Assembly (NCBI RefSeq): GCF_018156225.1
Contig: NZ_JAGTAR010000028.1
Location: 1-64,000, forward strand
Length of the DNA: 64,000 nt
Direction: 5' to 3'
Origin: Carboxylicivirga sediminis
GTDB taxonomy: Bacteria; Bacteroidota; Bacteroidia; Bacteroidales; Marinilabiliaceae
The notes under the pieces are model-generated. The model made no database searches. It worked only from the letters and a program-made list of their open reading frames with translations, and was not told the DNA's origin. Position numbers and translations under genes: made by a program. Each line of letters begins with the position of its first letter. Within the stretch, counting starts at the first letter, position 1. Positions 16,254 to 25,097 of this stretch are shown piece by piece.

Positions 16254-17433
16254 CCGGTGTTTTTACATAGAAGCAGAATTGTGCCAGGAGACCAAAGCCT
16301 TGCAAAACGTTTGCGGTGATTCATGTGAGTCGCGCAAGCTAAAAGAGGAAGACAGATTGATTACTGTGCTGTCTGATGGATTGGGCTCAGGCGTAAAAGC
16401 TAATATACTGGCCACCATGACCACCAGCATGGCCCTTCAATTTACTGCCAAGAACGATCCGTTGGAGCACACCTCCGACTTTATCATGAATACGCTGCCG
16501 GTAGATTCGAAGCGTCAGATAAGTTATTCTACCTTTAGCATTCTGGATATTAACTGCTTTGGCGATGCCAACATTGTAGAATACGATAATCCGCCTATTC
16601 TAATATATCGCAACGGCGACTTTATCGACCTAAAGCCCACGGCAAAAAAGGTGCAGCGTCCCGAAGGTCAGTCGGCAGAGGTACTATATTCGAGTCTTAA
16701 ATTATTGAAGGAGGATCGCATTATTATGGTGTCGGACGGCATCACACAATCGGGCATGGGTAATGCCAACACCCCTTTTGGCTGGGGAACCGATGGCCTC
16801 AAGGAGTTTATCCGCCAGAACATCAGAAGCTGCCCCGACCTGTCGGCCCGGCAGCTGGCCCGCAAAATTATGCAACGGGCCAAAGCCAATGATGCCAACA
16901 GCTTCAAAGACGATGCCACCTGCCAGGTCATCTATTGCCGAGAGCCACGCAAACTGGTACTGGCTTCAGGACCTCCGTATTATAAAAACTACGATGCCCT
17001 GCTGGCCGAACGTATTGATAACTTTAAGGGTAAGAAAATCATCTGTGGAGGTACCACCTCAAAAATTATCTCGCGCGAACTGAAACGCGAGATAAGCATT
17101 GAACTGAACAACTATAACCCAGAACTGCCGCCTGTGGCAGAGATGGATGGCATTGACCTGATAACAGAGGGCATCCTCACACTGGGAAAAGTTTCATCAA
17201 TATTGGAGCAATTAAACAGTCATTCGGTAACAGGCGACGGACCGGCTGAAAGGATGGTCAAACTATTTCTTGATAGCGACTCGATACTCATACTGGCGGG
17301 CACACAAATTAATAATGCTCACCAGGACCCTAATCTGCCCGTTGAACTGGAGATAAGGCGCAACATCATTAAAAAGATAGCGGCCATACTGGAAGATAAG
17401 TTTTTAAAAACACTGGAAATAGAATACCTGTAA
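16228..17433 (+). CDS. SpoIIE/PPM-type serine phosphatase of the hydrogenase operon
   Basis: A 401-aa protein. The N-terminal 240 residues are a PPM phosphatase of the SpoIIE type, with metal-binding Asp motifs VLSDGLGSG (about 47-55), IIMVSDGIT (about 170-178) and DDATCQV (about 230-236). The C-terminal 150 residues (from ASGPPYYKNY) form a further conserved-looking domain that I cannot name. The start is open: ATG codons at 16228, 16240 and 16246 are in frame, and the last would overlap the previous stop by 8 bp. The gene position after a PAS-type sensory hydrogenase matches clusters in other anaerobes where phosphatases accompany HydS. The likely role is to turn the H2 signal into protein dephosphorylation; neither a kinase nor a phospho-target is encoded in the window. 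Confidence 0.82.
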   Translation: MPKIMSMHNRCFYIEAELCQETKALQNVCGDSCESRKLKEEDRLITVLSDGLGSGVKANILATMTTSMALQFTAKNDPLEHTSDFIMNTLPVDSKRQISYSTFSILDINCFGDANIVEYDNPPILIYRNGDFIDLKPTAKKVQRPEGQSAEVLYSSLKLLKEDRIIMVSDGITQSGMGNANTPFGWGTDGLKEFIRQNIRSCPDLSARQLARKIMQRAKANDANSFKDDATCQVIYCREPRKLVLASGPPYYKNYDALLAERIDNFKGKKIICGGTTSKIISRELKREISIELNNYNPELPPVAEMDGIDLITEGILTLGKVSSILEQLNSHSVTGDGPAERMVKLFLDSDSILILAGTQINNAHQDPNLPVELEIRRNIIKKIAAILEDKFLKTLEIEYL

Positions 17434-17446
17434 GCAACAATCAATT

Positions 17447-17716
17447 ATGCTGACAACACCAAAATACAAAGTTCAGTTATGCTGTGGCACCATGTGCTAT
17501 ATAATGGGCGGTGCCGAGTTACACTTGCTTATTGAAGCATTACCTGACCAATTGAAAGACAAAGTGAGCATTGAAGGGATTCCATGCATTGGTAAATGCG
17601 ATACCAATGAAAAGCTGCATCCCTGTGTTCTTATTAACGGTGAAGAACTCAACAACGCAAGCACACAAAAGATTATTAAACAACTACTAACACTCGATAA
17701 TAATGACGTATTATAA
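17447..17716 (+). CDS. Thioredoxin-like [2Fe-2S] ferredoxin (NuoE-like), second copy
   Basis: An 89-aa paralogue of the first gene of the operon, with ligands CCGTMC and CIGKC (C-x4-C and C-x3-C). It lacks any other domain. It starts 13 bp after the phosphatase and overlaps the following catalytic hydrogenase by 14 bp, so translation is probably coupled. It is the likely electron partner of that hydrogenase. Having one NuoE-like protein in front of each hydrogenase suggests two parallel pairs, one sensory and one catalytic (inference). Confidence 0.82.
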   Translation: MLTTPKYKVQLCCGTMCYIMGGAELHLLIEALPDQLKDKVSIEGIPCIGKCDTNEKLHPCVLINGEELNNASTQKIIKQLLTLDNNDVL

Positions 17717-19163
17717 CAACGCTGTTATAACGAAGAGGGAGCTGCTGGTGCGCCTGATTAAGCTACTGAACAACGACGCACTGCTGGATGAGATTGATCG
17801 CATACCACTGCAGATGCGGCCACGCACCAACTCACCCATCCGCTGCTGTGTGCATAAGGACAGGGCTGTACTCAAATACAAGATTATGGCACTGCTTGGG
17901 TTTAACATAGCCGATGAGGAGGACGAATTAACGCCATTACGTGAGTATGCTGAACAGGCATTAAAAGGCTATACGCAGAATGGCAATTTCCTGACAGTGG
18001 TAGATGAAGCATGTAGCTCGTGTGTGCAGGTCAACTACACAGTAAGTAACTTGTGCCAGGGTTGCGAAGGGCGTCCCTGCCAGGTCAACTGCCCCAAGGA
18101 TGCCATCATGGTGATTAACGGCAAAGCCAATATTGACCATCAAAAATGTGTTAATTGCGGCATTTGCCATAAAGCCTGCCCCTTTCATGCCATTGCCTAT
18201 CTGCCTGTTCCTTGTGAAGAATCGTGCCCGGTAAAAGCCATTCGCAAAAATGCCGATGGCATTGAAAAGATTGACTTTGATAAGTGCATCCATTGTGGCA
18301 AATGCATGACGGCCTGCCCCTTTGGTGCCATCTCTGAGAAATCGCAGATATTAAACCTTTTTTATAATATCAAGCATCAGAAAGAGAAAACGGTAGCCAT
18401 GGTGGCACCCGCCATTCTGAGCCAGTTTAAAGCCAGTGCCACACAAATATTAAGCAGCATAGAGTCAATTGGCTTTGATGCCGTGATTGAAGTGGCCGAA
18501 GGGGCTAACATGACCACCGACCATGAAACCAGCGAACTACTGGAACGTCTGGAGGAAGGTGCTCCATTTATGACCACCTCATGCTGCCCTTCTTATGTAC
18601 AGTTTTCTGAGAAGCATGCACCTGAATTGAAACCATTTATCAGTCATACGCCATCACCAATGGACTATACGGCAGACATAGCCAAAGAACGTTATCCTGA
18701 CCATAAGGCCGTGTTTATTGGCCCTTGCTTGGCTAAACGTTCCGAAGCCTATCAGAATCCGAATATCGACTATGTGATTACCACCGAAGAACTGGGCGCC
18801 CTGTTTGCCGCGCTGAAGATCGACCTGGAAACGGTAAGTCCCAACGCTGGTATATCTGACAATGTGCGTCCCGAAAGCCGTGGCTACGCAGCCTCGGGTG
18901 GCGTAACAAATGCCATTCGATCAGTACTATCGGCCGGCCTGCAAATCAGTACCGAGCTAATAGATGGTATCGACAAAAAAAGTATTCGTCTGCTGAAAGC
19001 ACTGCCTGGAAAAAAACAACATACCACAGCCTTTTATGAAGTAATGGCCTGCGACGGCGGATGCATCAGCGGGCCCGTTAATGTGGCCCCATTAAAAGTG
19101 AGCCAGAACAAACTAAAAAATGCTATTCGGGAGATTGAACCCGCAGAAGCACTTAACGAGTAA
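17703..19163 (+). CDS. Catalytic [FeFe]-hydrogenase, group-B-like
   Basis: A 486-aa hydrogenase that makes or consumes H2 with ferredoxin-type electrons. An N-terminal region (1-100) typical of the group B type precedes an Fe-S segment (104-206) with CSSCVQV, CQGCEGRPCQVNC, CVNCGICHKAC and CIHCGKCMTAC. The H-cluster motifs are complete: TTSCCPSY (Cys294 proton shuttle, Cys295 ligand), SPM at 318-320, GPCLAKRSEA (Cys342) and EVMACDGGCISGP (Cys450, Cys454). No [2Fe-2S] plant-type N-terminal domain is present. It is the last gene of the operon and is followed by a strong terminator. The maturases HydE, HydF and HydG are not in the window and must be encoded elsewhere if the enzyme is active. Confidence 0.92.
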   Translation: MTYYNNAVITKRELLVRLIKLLNNDALLDEIDRIPLQMRPRTNSPIRCCVHKDRAVLKYKIMALLGFNIADEEDELTPLREYAEQALKGYTQNGNFLTVVDEACSSCVQVNYTVSNLCQGCEGRPCQVNCPKDAIMVINGKANIDHQKCVNCGICHKACPFHAIAYLPVPCEESCPVKAIRKNADGIEKIDFDKCIHCGKCMTACPFGAISEKSQILNLFYNIKHQKEKTVAMVAPAILSQFKASATQILSSIESIGFDAVIEVAEGANMTTDHETSELLERLEEGAPFMTTSCCPSYVQFSEKHAPELKPFISHTPSPMDYTADIAKERYPDHKAVFIGPCLAKRSEAYQNPNIDYVITTEELGALFAALKIDLETVSPNAGISDNVRPESRGYAASGGVTNAIRSVLSAGLQISTELIDGIDKKSIRLLKALPGKKQHTTAFYEVMACDGGCISGPVNVAPLKVSQNKLKNAIREIEPAEALNE

Positions 19164-19174
19164 TTGCACATAAG

Positions 19175-19222
19175 CGAATGGCCACTGCTAACGAGCAGTC
19201 ACACACCCATTCGGTTATTTTT
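19175..19222 (+). terminator. Terminator of the hydrogenase operon
   Basis: A two-part stem: CGAATGG (19175-19181) with CCATTCG (19207-19213), and inside it ACTGCT with AGCAGT around an AACG loop. A T-run at 19217-19222 follows. Confidence 0.75.
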
Positions 19223-19402
19223 TATACATTCCTTTTGGTTAATTGAACCCATCCGGTCTCCACATGCCGGGTGGGTTTAATGCGTAATAGTGGTATCCCA
19301 TTAAGTCATAGAGCTTTGCTATCATGAGTGAATCTTTTACTTATTGCAGTTAACTACATGCGGAAACACAGGTGTTGGCAGCAATCTATGATAGAAAAAA
19401 GT

Positions 19403-19846
19403 CTAATCGGTAATTCTGGAGAAAGCATGCGTACTAGCACAATCAAAACAACCTATATCGTAAAGAAATAACCCGGACTTTTCATTCACAAAATCAAACA
19501 CGAAACGCTGCTCTCTTTCACCATCAAAATAATAGATTTTGTAGAGCTTCTTATCATCCATTGCACTTACAACCGTATCTATCCGGTAATAGGTCTCTCG
19601 CCTAAGTTTTGCATCCACACACTCCCTAAAAAGTCGGTTACTATTAAAGGATATGGTCATTTCATAACCCTCTGTCTCCAGAGTAATATTAGTCCATCCT
19701 CCATTAGTAGCCTCCCAGTTCCAGTCACCAATGAGCTACTCAACATCCAAGCTTTCCTGTTGCAGAAAATCCTCCAAAGCCGAATCATTGTCGCATCCAA
19801 TTGTGATGAACACAAGAAAAATGACAGATATAGAAAAAGGCCTCAT
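19403..19846 (-). pseudogene. Lipoprotein gene broken by one in-frame TAG
   Basis: From ATG 19846 the minus strand encodes a lipoprotein signal (MRPFSISVIFLVFITIGC), then 18 residues ending in LDVE, then TAG at 19738-19736. In the same frame it continues with LIGDWNWEATNGGW, ITLETEGYE and the 85 residues from Met at 19660 to the stop at 19403. Without the TAG it would be a 147-aa lipoprotein with the LIGDWNW opening of lipocalin-like Bacteroidota lipoproteins. CAG, GAG or AAG to TAG is the simplest cause. Either the gene is recently dead, the base is a sequencing error, or only the downstream part is made, which would lack export. Its function is unknown. Confidence 0.75.
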
Positions 19847-20023
19847 CATCCTAATATTAAAGTTTTTAGGTATAATAATTTACGCCATCTTCAAGTAGTA
19901 TCAAAAATATGATGCCTGATATTATCTACTCTCCCTCTGCTATCTGGCGTGTCCTTAAGCACGAGCATCTTTAATAAAGTTAGAATGCACAGAAGGTAGC
20001 GAGGGGCAGATATACATAACAAA

Positions 20024-20722
20024 TCAGTACCAGCCTGCTATTTGCATAATGGCCACCAACACAACCGTGATAATAGCAGCTACCCCGATGGACAAGCTGC
20101 TGACAGCACCTTCTGTTTCGCCCATTTCAATGGCTTTGGAAGTGCCTATGGCGTGGGCCGCAGTACCTAAGCCTAAACCTTTGGCTATAGGATGTGTGAT
20201 GCGCAATAAACGAAAAATTACACTTGCCATCGAAGCCCCTATCAGGCCGGTCAGAATAATAGATACCACCGTTATCCCTTCGATACCGCCTATATCATTA
20301 CTAAGCGCAATACCAATGGGCGTTGTAATGGAATGCGGCAAAAGGGAGCGTTCCAGCATGTCGTTGAGGCCAAACACACGCCCCAAAAGTAACACCGAAA
20401 CAAGAGAGGCCAACACGCCACTGACAATACCACTGATAATAGCCAGCTTATATTTCACCAACAGCCTGCGCTGACGATACAAGGGTAAGGCCAGCACTAC
20501 CGTAACAGGCCCCAGGAAATCATGAATAATACCGGCTCCCTGCATGTATTGCTCATAGGGTATATGGGCCAACTGCAATAGCACCACAATCACAAATATG
20601 CTTATGAGCAATGGGTTAATCCAGTTCTTTCGAAAGTAATTGCGCAGCCACATGCCGCCATAAAACAGACCTACGGTAAGCAGTATGCCAAACAGGTGAT
20701 TATTGGTTAAAGCCTCAATCAT
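20024..20722 (-). CDS. lrgB: LrgB-family membrane protein
   Basis: A 232-aa membrane protein with six to seven hydrophobic helices. The LrgB family signature is present: FLGPVTVVLALPLYRQRRLL early, LPHSITTPIGIALSNDIGG in the middle, and GLGTAAHAIGTSKAIEMGETEGA near the end. LrgA/LrgB pairs form holin-like or metabolite-transport systems; pyruvate and other small acids have been reported as cargo in Firmicutes, and glycolate/glycerate in plant homologues. It overlaps lrgA by 8 bp in the same direction, so they are cotranscribed. Confidence 0.9.
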   Translation of the reverse strand: MIEALTNNHLFGILLTVGLFYGGMWLRNYFRKNWINPLLISIFVIVVLLQLAHIPYEQYMQGAGIIHDFLGPVTVVLALPLYRQRRLLVKYKLAIISGIVSGVLASLVSVLLLGRVFGLNDMLERSLLPHSITTPIGIALSNDIGGIEGITVVSIILTGLIGASMASVIFRLLRITHPIAKGLGLGTAAHAIGTSKAIEMGETEGAVSSLSIGVAAIITVVLVAIMQIAGWY

Positions 20723-21068
20723 TGTTCTTCTTTTTAATTATGAATTGAGTAACCAGCGCTGAAACCACCATTACAAGCAGAGTAGATAGTACAATGGTGC
20801 CGATAACCCCTGCCAGGTGTCCGTCAATTAACTGGTAGGCCACCATCACACTCACCCCGGCAGGAATAAAAAAGAAAGGCATCTTCTCAAGAAAGAAGTT
20901 AGCCGTTTCGGCAATATGCGCCTCCTTTACAACTCCGGTGATTAAAAGGATAAGTAAGATTAGCATGCCCACAATACTTCCGGGTAAGGGCAATGACAAG
21001 CCTTTACTAAGAAGTTCGCCCGCAAAATTGATTGATAGTATAATGGCTAATTGCCTAAATATTCTCAT
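20715..21068 (-). CDS. lrgA: CidA/LrgA-family membrane protein
   Basis: A 117-aa protein with four transmembrane helices. It has the LrgA hallmark LPLPGSIVGMLILL and the later block FFLEKMPFFFIPAGVSVM. It is the small holin-like partner of LrgB, whose gene overlaps its end. Upstream on the same strand are an NtrC-type regulator and a histidine kinase, not the LytS/LytR pair that controls lrgAB in Firmicutes; whether they regulate it is unknown. A -7 box lies 30 bp before the start. Confidence 0.9.
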   Translation of the reverse strand: MRIFRQLAIILSINFAGELLSKGLSLPLPGSIVGMLILLILLITGVVKEAHIAETANFFLEKMPFFFIPAGVSVMVAYQLIDGHLAGVIGTIVLSTLLVMVVSALVTQFIIKKKNND

Positions 21069-21097
21069 TCTCTTCCCCTATGTGTATTTGAAGTGTG

Positions 21098-21105
21098 CAA
21101 AGATA
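21098..21105 (-). promoter_or_regulatory. -7 box of lrgAB
   Basis: The minus strand reads TATCTTTG, an exact TAnnTTTG match, 30 bp before the lrgA start. No good -33 partner is seen at the standard spacing. Confidence 0.35.
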
Positions 21106-21353
21106 AGGGAATAGTGGACAATAATATGACTTGTTAAACTTTAGACACAAGCGTTAAGATTGATTTACAATACTTGGATTAACCGCAGAGAACTCCGATA
21201 ACAAAGAGAATTGCTAAAAATTCTCTTTTTACTTCTTTACCTCTGCAGTAAAATCAATTAAGCGGACTAACCGTGTCTTTACGCATGGTAGCTGAGAGAA
21301 TTACTGGACATACTCTGCTTGTTCCTTCAACTCTGCGGTGGAGAATATAGGCA

Positions 21354-22748
21354 TTACTCATCCAGCCCTATCCCCTTCACTATTTCAATATTGAATTTCT
21401 TGATTTTTCGTTTGAGGGCATCACGACTGATACCGAGCAGAGTTGCTGCCTTTGTCTGATTAAACTCAGTTTGCTTCAGGGCGGCCTCAATCAGCTGCTG
21501 TTCGTGCTCATCAATATTAAGCGTGCCGTTGGTCACAGCCGGCTTAGCTGCTGTATCTTCTCCCCTTAAAGGAAAATCTTCGGGTTGCAGGGTGTCGCTA
21601 TCTGCTAAAATCATGGCCCGCTCCACCATATTGCGCAGCTCGCGCACATTGCCCGGAAAGTGATAGCGCTGCAACTTATTCACTAATGCTGGAGCAATTG
21701 CAGGCACACTCTTACGCTTGCGCTTGGCAATGTCCTTCACAAAATGCTTCAACAAGGGCAACACGTCTTCGGGGCGCTCGCGTAGTGGCGGTATGTTTAT
21801 TTCAATGGTGTTAATCCGGTGAAACAAGTCGATTCTGAATTGCTTTTCGTTGATCAGTTCCTCGATGTTTTTATTGGTGGCTGAAATGATGCGCACATCA
21901 ACCGGTATCTCTTTATTACTACCAACACGTTTAATCCGGTTTTCTTCGATAGCCCGCAGCAGTTTGGCCTGCAAGGCATAAGGCATATCTGCAATTTCAT
22001 CCAGGAACAGGGTGCCCTTATTAGCCAGTTCAAAATAGCCCTTCTTCTCATCGCGCGCATCGGTAAAAGCACCTTTTACATGGCCAAAAAACTCACTCTC
22101 GAGCAAGGTTTCAGGAATGGCCGAGCTATTAACAGGCGCGAACACCTGCTTCTTACGCGGACTGCCAAAGTGAATGATGCGTGAGATGATTTCCTTACCA
22201 GTACCGTTCTCGCCAGTCACCAGCACATTTACATCGCCATCTTCGGCCGCCTTCAGAGCCATCTGCAGCACCTTTTTTATCTGCAGACTCTCGCCAACAA
22301 AATCCTTTTCAATCATGCCCTCCAACTCCTTTGACACCAGTGCCCCACGGTTTTCAGCTGCTTCGAGCTTCGACTGCATAAGCAGAAACTTCTCAGTACG
22401 CTCAATAGCCAGCTGTATATCCATAATCTGAAAGGGTTTACGAATAAAATCCGATGCACCCTGCCGCATAGCCTGTATCACCATGTCCATATCACCATAA
22501 CCGCTAATCATGATGATCTCCAGGTTGGGGTACTCTTGCTTGACTTTCTTCAGGATGTCCAGCCCGTTCATGCCCGGCAGCATCACATCCAGAATAAGCA
22601 CCCCTGGCCGCTCCTTTTCCAACACCGCAAAGCCCTCATTGGGCGTATTAGCAGTAAAAACATTGAATTTACGCTTCTCAAGGTGATATTTCAGCTTTTC
22701 GGTTATACGAGATTCATCGTCTAGTATGAGTACTTTCAGCTCGTTCAT
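21354..22748 (-). CDS. NtrC-type response regulator with GAFTDA loop
   Basis: A 464-aa response regulator: receiver domain (1-120; phospho-acceptor Asp54 in LILDVMLPG), AAA+ sigma-54 domain (145-385; Walker A TGENGTGKE at 178-186, Walker B GTLFLDEIAD) and a C-terminal Fis-type helix-turn-helix (FNQTKAATLLGISRDALKRKI). The sigma-54 contact loop reads GAFTDA (226-231) in place of GAFTGA; the fourth-position Gly to Asp change occurs in some family members, and its effect on sigma-54 contact needs testing. It follows the histidine kinase by 13 bp, so the two form a two-component system. Its target promoters are not evident here. Confidence 0.9.
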   Translation of the reverse strand: MNELKVLILDDESRITEKLKYHLEKRKFNVFTANTPNEGFAVLEKERPGVLILDVMLPGMNGLDILKKVKQEYPNLEIIMISGYGDMDMVIQAMRQGASDFIRKPFQIMDIQLAIERTEKFLLMQSKLEAAENRGALVSKELEGMIEKDFVGESLQIKKVLQMALKAAEDGDVNVLVTGENGTGKEIISRIIHFGSPRKKQVFAPVNSSAIPETLLESEFFGHVKGAFTDARDEKKGYFELANKGTLFLDEIADMPYALQAKLLRAIEENRIKRVGSNKEIPVDVRIISATNKNIEELINEKQFRIDLFHRINTIEINIPPLRERPEDVLPLLKHFVKDIAKRKRKSVPAIAPALVNKLQRYHFPGNVRELRNMVERAMILADSDTLQPEDFPLRGEDTAAKPAVTNGTLNIDEHEQQLIEAALKQTEFNQTKAATLLGISRDALKRKIKKFNIEIVKGIGLDE

Positions 22749-22761
22749 TTAATTCTGTTTT

Positions 22762-24852
22762 CTATAAATTATCAGCCAGTGGTAAAATCACCACCATAGC
22801 GGTTCCTTTGCCCGGTTCACTTTCTACTTCAATGCGCCCCCGCATTTCTTTAATGAGGCTATATGATATTGATAAGCCTAAACCAGTACCTTTTCCCAGC
22901 TGTTTGCTGGTTACAAATGGCAGGAATATATCGGTTTTACGATTATGCGATATGCCCACTCCATTATCACGGATGCATAGATACACATTTTCATTTTCAT
23001 AGTAGGTTTCTATGGTCACCTGCATCTTTAGTTCTGGTTCTTGGTGTTTGCGTTCCTCCACAGCATCTTTCGCATTCGACAGCAGGTTGTGTATTACCTG
23101 CTCCAGTTTGTGGGGATTACCCAAGACGCAAGGCAAGTCACCAGACAAATTTGTAAAGAGGCTAATGTGGTGATTGGCATACTGACTACCAATCATGGAG
23201 GTGGCCGCACGCACACATTCACTCACATCAAACTCCTCTTCCACCTCGTCCTTTTGCCCACTGCTAAATATGCGTATATGATCCACAATCTGACGCACCC
23301 GGACAATGTCTTCAAATATTTCATTCACCGATTTATTGAGGAATTCTCTATCTGCCTGCTCCTCCATCAGCTCGTACTTAATACTCTCGGCCGACAAGGA
23401 GATGTTCTGCACGGGTTGGTTGATTTCGTGGGCAATACCCGCCGCCAGCTCACCCAACGAAGTCAAACTGCTTTGGTGCATGATTATTTGCTGTTGCTCC
23501 TCCTGTTTTTTCAGGGCTTCGGCAATGCGCTGCTCCAGGTTCTTATTTTCCTGCCCTTTGAGGTAGTAGCGGTAATAGATGATAAACACCAGGATGGAAG
23601 TAATGATAATGGTAAACCCAAATGACAGGCGCCATTTTATAAGGTTCTCCTTTTCCAATTCCAATAGGTAGTTTTTGTTTTTGGTTTGCAATATCTCATT
23701 CTCACGCTGCTTCTCTTCCAGAGCCTGCAGAGCCAGGGCATCCACAAAGTTGGTGATGTTCTCTTCCATCACCATAGCTTCCGACAGATCGGAATGCAAA
23801 ATCCGGTACTCATAGGCCTTCTGGTAATTGCCAAGTGCCTCATATGCCTCCGATAACACCAGGTAATTATCGCGCAGTAAATCATTGGCATCCGCCACCT
23901 TTGCCAACTTCACACTTTTATTGTAGCTACTAATGGCTTTCCGATAATTTTCTCTTTGCGCCTCAATCATACCAATACGCATCAAACTCATAGCTGCTTC
24001 CCAGTGCCCGTTTTGCTCAATCTGCATCTTCAGCGCGTTCTGGTAATACTCATGCGCCTGCTCCAAATCACCTTTAAAAAAATAGGCATTGGCTATGTTG
24101 CTCAATAGTATGGACACATTCTGCCGATCGCCCCGTTCTTCCAGCATCTGCTGCATGCGAGTAAAATAAATCAGGGCTGTATCATACTCTTTCTGGTAAA
24201 ACCATATCTGGCCAATCTGATCCAACAGTCGAATTACCTCACTTTTGGCTTCGTCCCCTTCCTCTTCTTCTACCATCTCCAGTGCCTTCTCATAATAGGT
24301 CAATGCCTGCGAATAGTCGGCTATATTTTTGTAAACATCGGCCATATTCTTATAGGTCTCTGCAATTTTTTTCCAGTTCTTTTCAGTGATATACAGATTG
24401 AGCGAACGCTTGTAGTTCTTCAACGCTTTTTCGGACTGACTCAAACGAAAATAGGTAGACGAAAGGGTAGACATACTTTGGTTATCACCAATAAGTCGAT
24501 ACTCAAGAAGTGATTTTCGATACGACTCCAGCAAGCGCTCATAGTCGTTGGTAAAATAATAGCCCATCCCCAGGTTATTGTATGCCTCGGCCTTGCCGCG
24601 CTTATCATCAATGCGGCTGGCTATCTGCAGGGCCTGCTCGGCATACTTAATGGCACGCTGTGGGTCACTGTAGATATGTGATTTAGACAGTTTATTGTAA
24701 ATCTGCACCTGCTCTTTAGTAGAGGCATTCTGTAGCTTTTTCAGCAAGGCTTCATTGCTGTCATCCTGAGCGCTTATACCAGGCCAATGGCACAATGCAA
24801 GTAACAAACAAATTAACGGAAACAGGTATTTTGAGATAGTTGGCTGACGCAT
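22762..24852 (-). CDS. Sensor histidine kinase with periplasmic TPR domain
   Basis: A 696-aa kinase. A signal peptide (to about residue 28) is followed by about eight TPR units (40-370), a coiled region, one transmembrane helix (LSFGFTIIITSILVFIIYY, about 405-425), a coiled-coil linker, and a kinase core. The core has the phospho-acceptor His in GELAAGIAHEINQP, an N box (LEQVIHNLLSNAKDAV), G1 (DNGVGI) and G2 (GKGTGLGLSIS). TPR input domains are common in Bacteroidota kinases and probably bind a protein or peptide. The NtrC-type regulator gene follows directly. Ligand unknown. Confidence 0.9.
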   Translation of the reverse strand: MRQPTISKYLFPLICLLLALCHWPGISAQDDSNEALLKKLQNASTKEQVQIYNKLSKSHIYSDPQRAIKYAEQALQIASRIDDKRGKAEAYNNLGMGYYFTNDYERLLESYRKSLLEYRLIGDNQSMSTLSSTYFRLSQSEKALKNYKRSLNLYITEKNWKKIAETYKNMADVYKNIADYSQALTYYEKALEMVEEEEGDEAKSEVIRLLDQIGQIWFYQKEYDTALIYFTRMQQMLEERGDRQNVSILLSNIANAYFFKGDLEQAHEYYQNALKMQIEQNGHWEAAMSLMRIGMIEAQRENYRKAISSYNKSVKLAKVADANDLLRDNYLVLSEAYEALGNYQKAYEYRILHSDLSEAMVMEENITNFVDALALQALEEKQRENEILQTKNKNYLLELEKENLIKWRLSFGFTIIITSILVFIIYYRYYLKGQENKNLEQRIAEALKKQEEQQQIIMHQSSLTSLGELAAGIAHEINQPVQNISLSAESIKYELMEEQADREFLNKSVNEIFEDIVRVRQIVDHIRIFSSGQKDEVEEEFDVSECVRAATSMIGSQYANHHISLFTNLSGDLPCVLGNPHKLEQVIHNLLSNAKDAVEERKHQEPELKMQVTIETYYENENVYLCIRDNGVGISHNRKTDIFLPFVTSKQLGKGTGLGLSISYSLIKEMRGRIEVESEPGKGTAMVVILPLADNL

Positions 24853-25030
24853 GGGTTTTAAGGAATCGTTTGTCGTTTAAAAATAGAAAAGTTTTTATAA
24901 ACACTACTGCCAACGGTCTACTTCTTTAAAAAAGGCGGATTAAAGCACCTGTAGCAGTGCCACATAGCAGCAACTATTCACATCTGTTAACACAGCGATT
25001 TTTATCATGTTTTTTTGCCGCATAAAGTCA

Positions 25031-25062
25031 TTGTTTATCAGTGGTTCAGCGCATTATTTTTG
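25031..25062 (+). promoter_or_regulatory. Bacteroidota promoter of the beta-barrel gene
   Basis: TTG at 25031-25033 and TATTTTTG (exact TAnnTTTG) at 25055-25062 are separated by 21 bases, giving a 5' leader of about 30 bases before the ATG at 25098. Confidence 0.5.
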
Positions 25063-25097
25063 TCCTGATTTTATCAATGCAATATTAAGGGAACACT

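Noticed and set aside
19403-19846. Stop-codon recoding (TAG or TGA read as an amino acid)
   Set aside because: Many intact genes in the window end with TAG or TGA, and no selenocysteine-like or suppressor element is visible near either broken gene.
21180-21350. Functional element in the CTCTGCGG/CGCAGAG-rich intergenic stretch
   Set aside because: Similar decayed words such as TCTCTGCGAT occur at 62545-62705; these look like common dispersed intergenic debris, with no consistent structure here.
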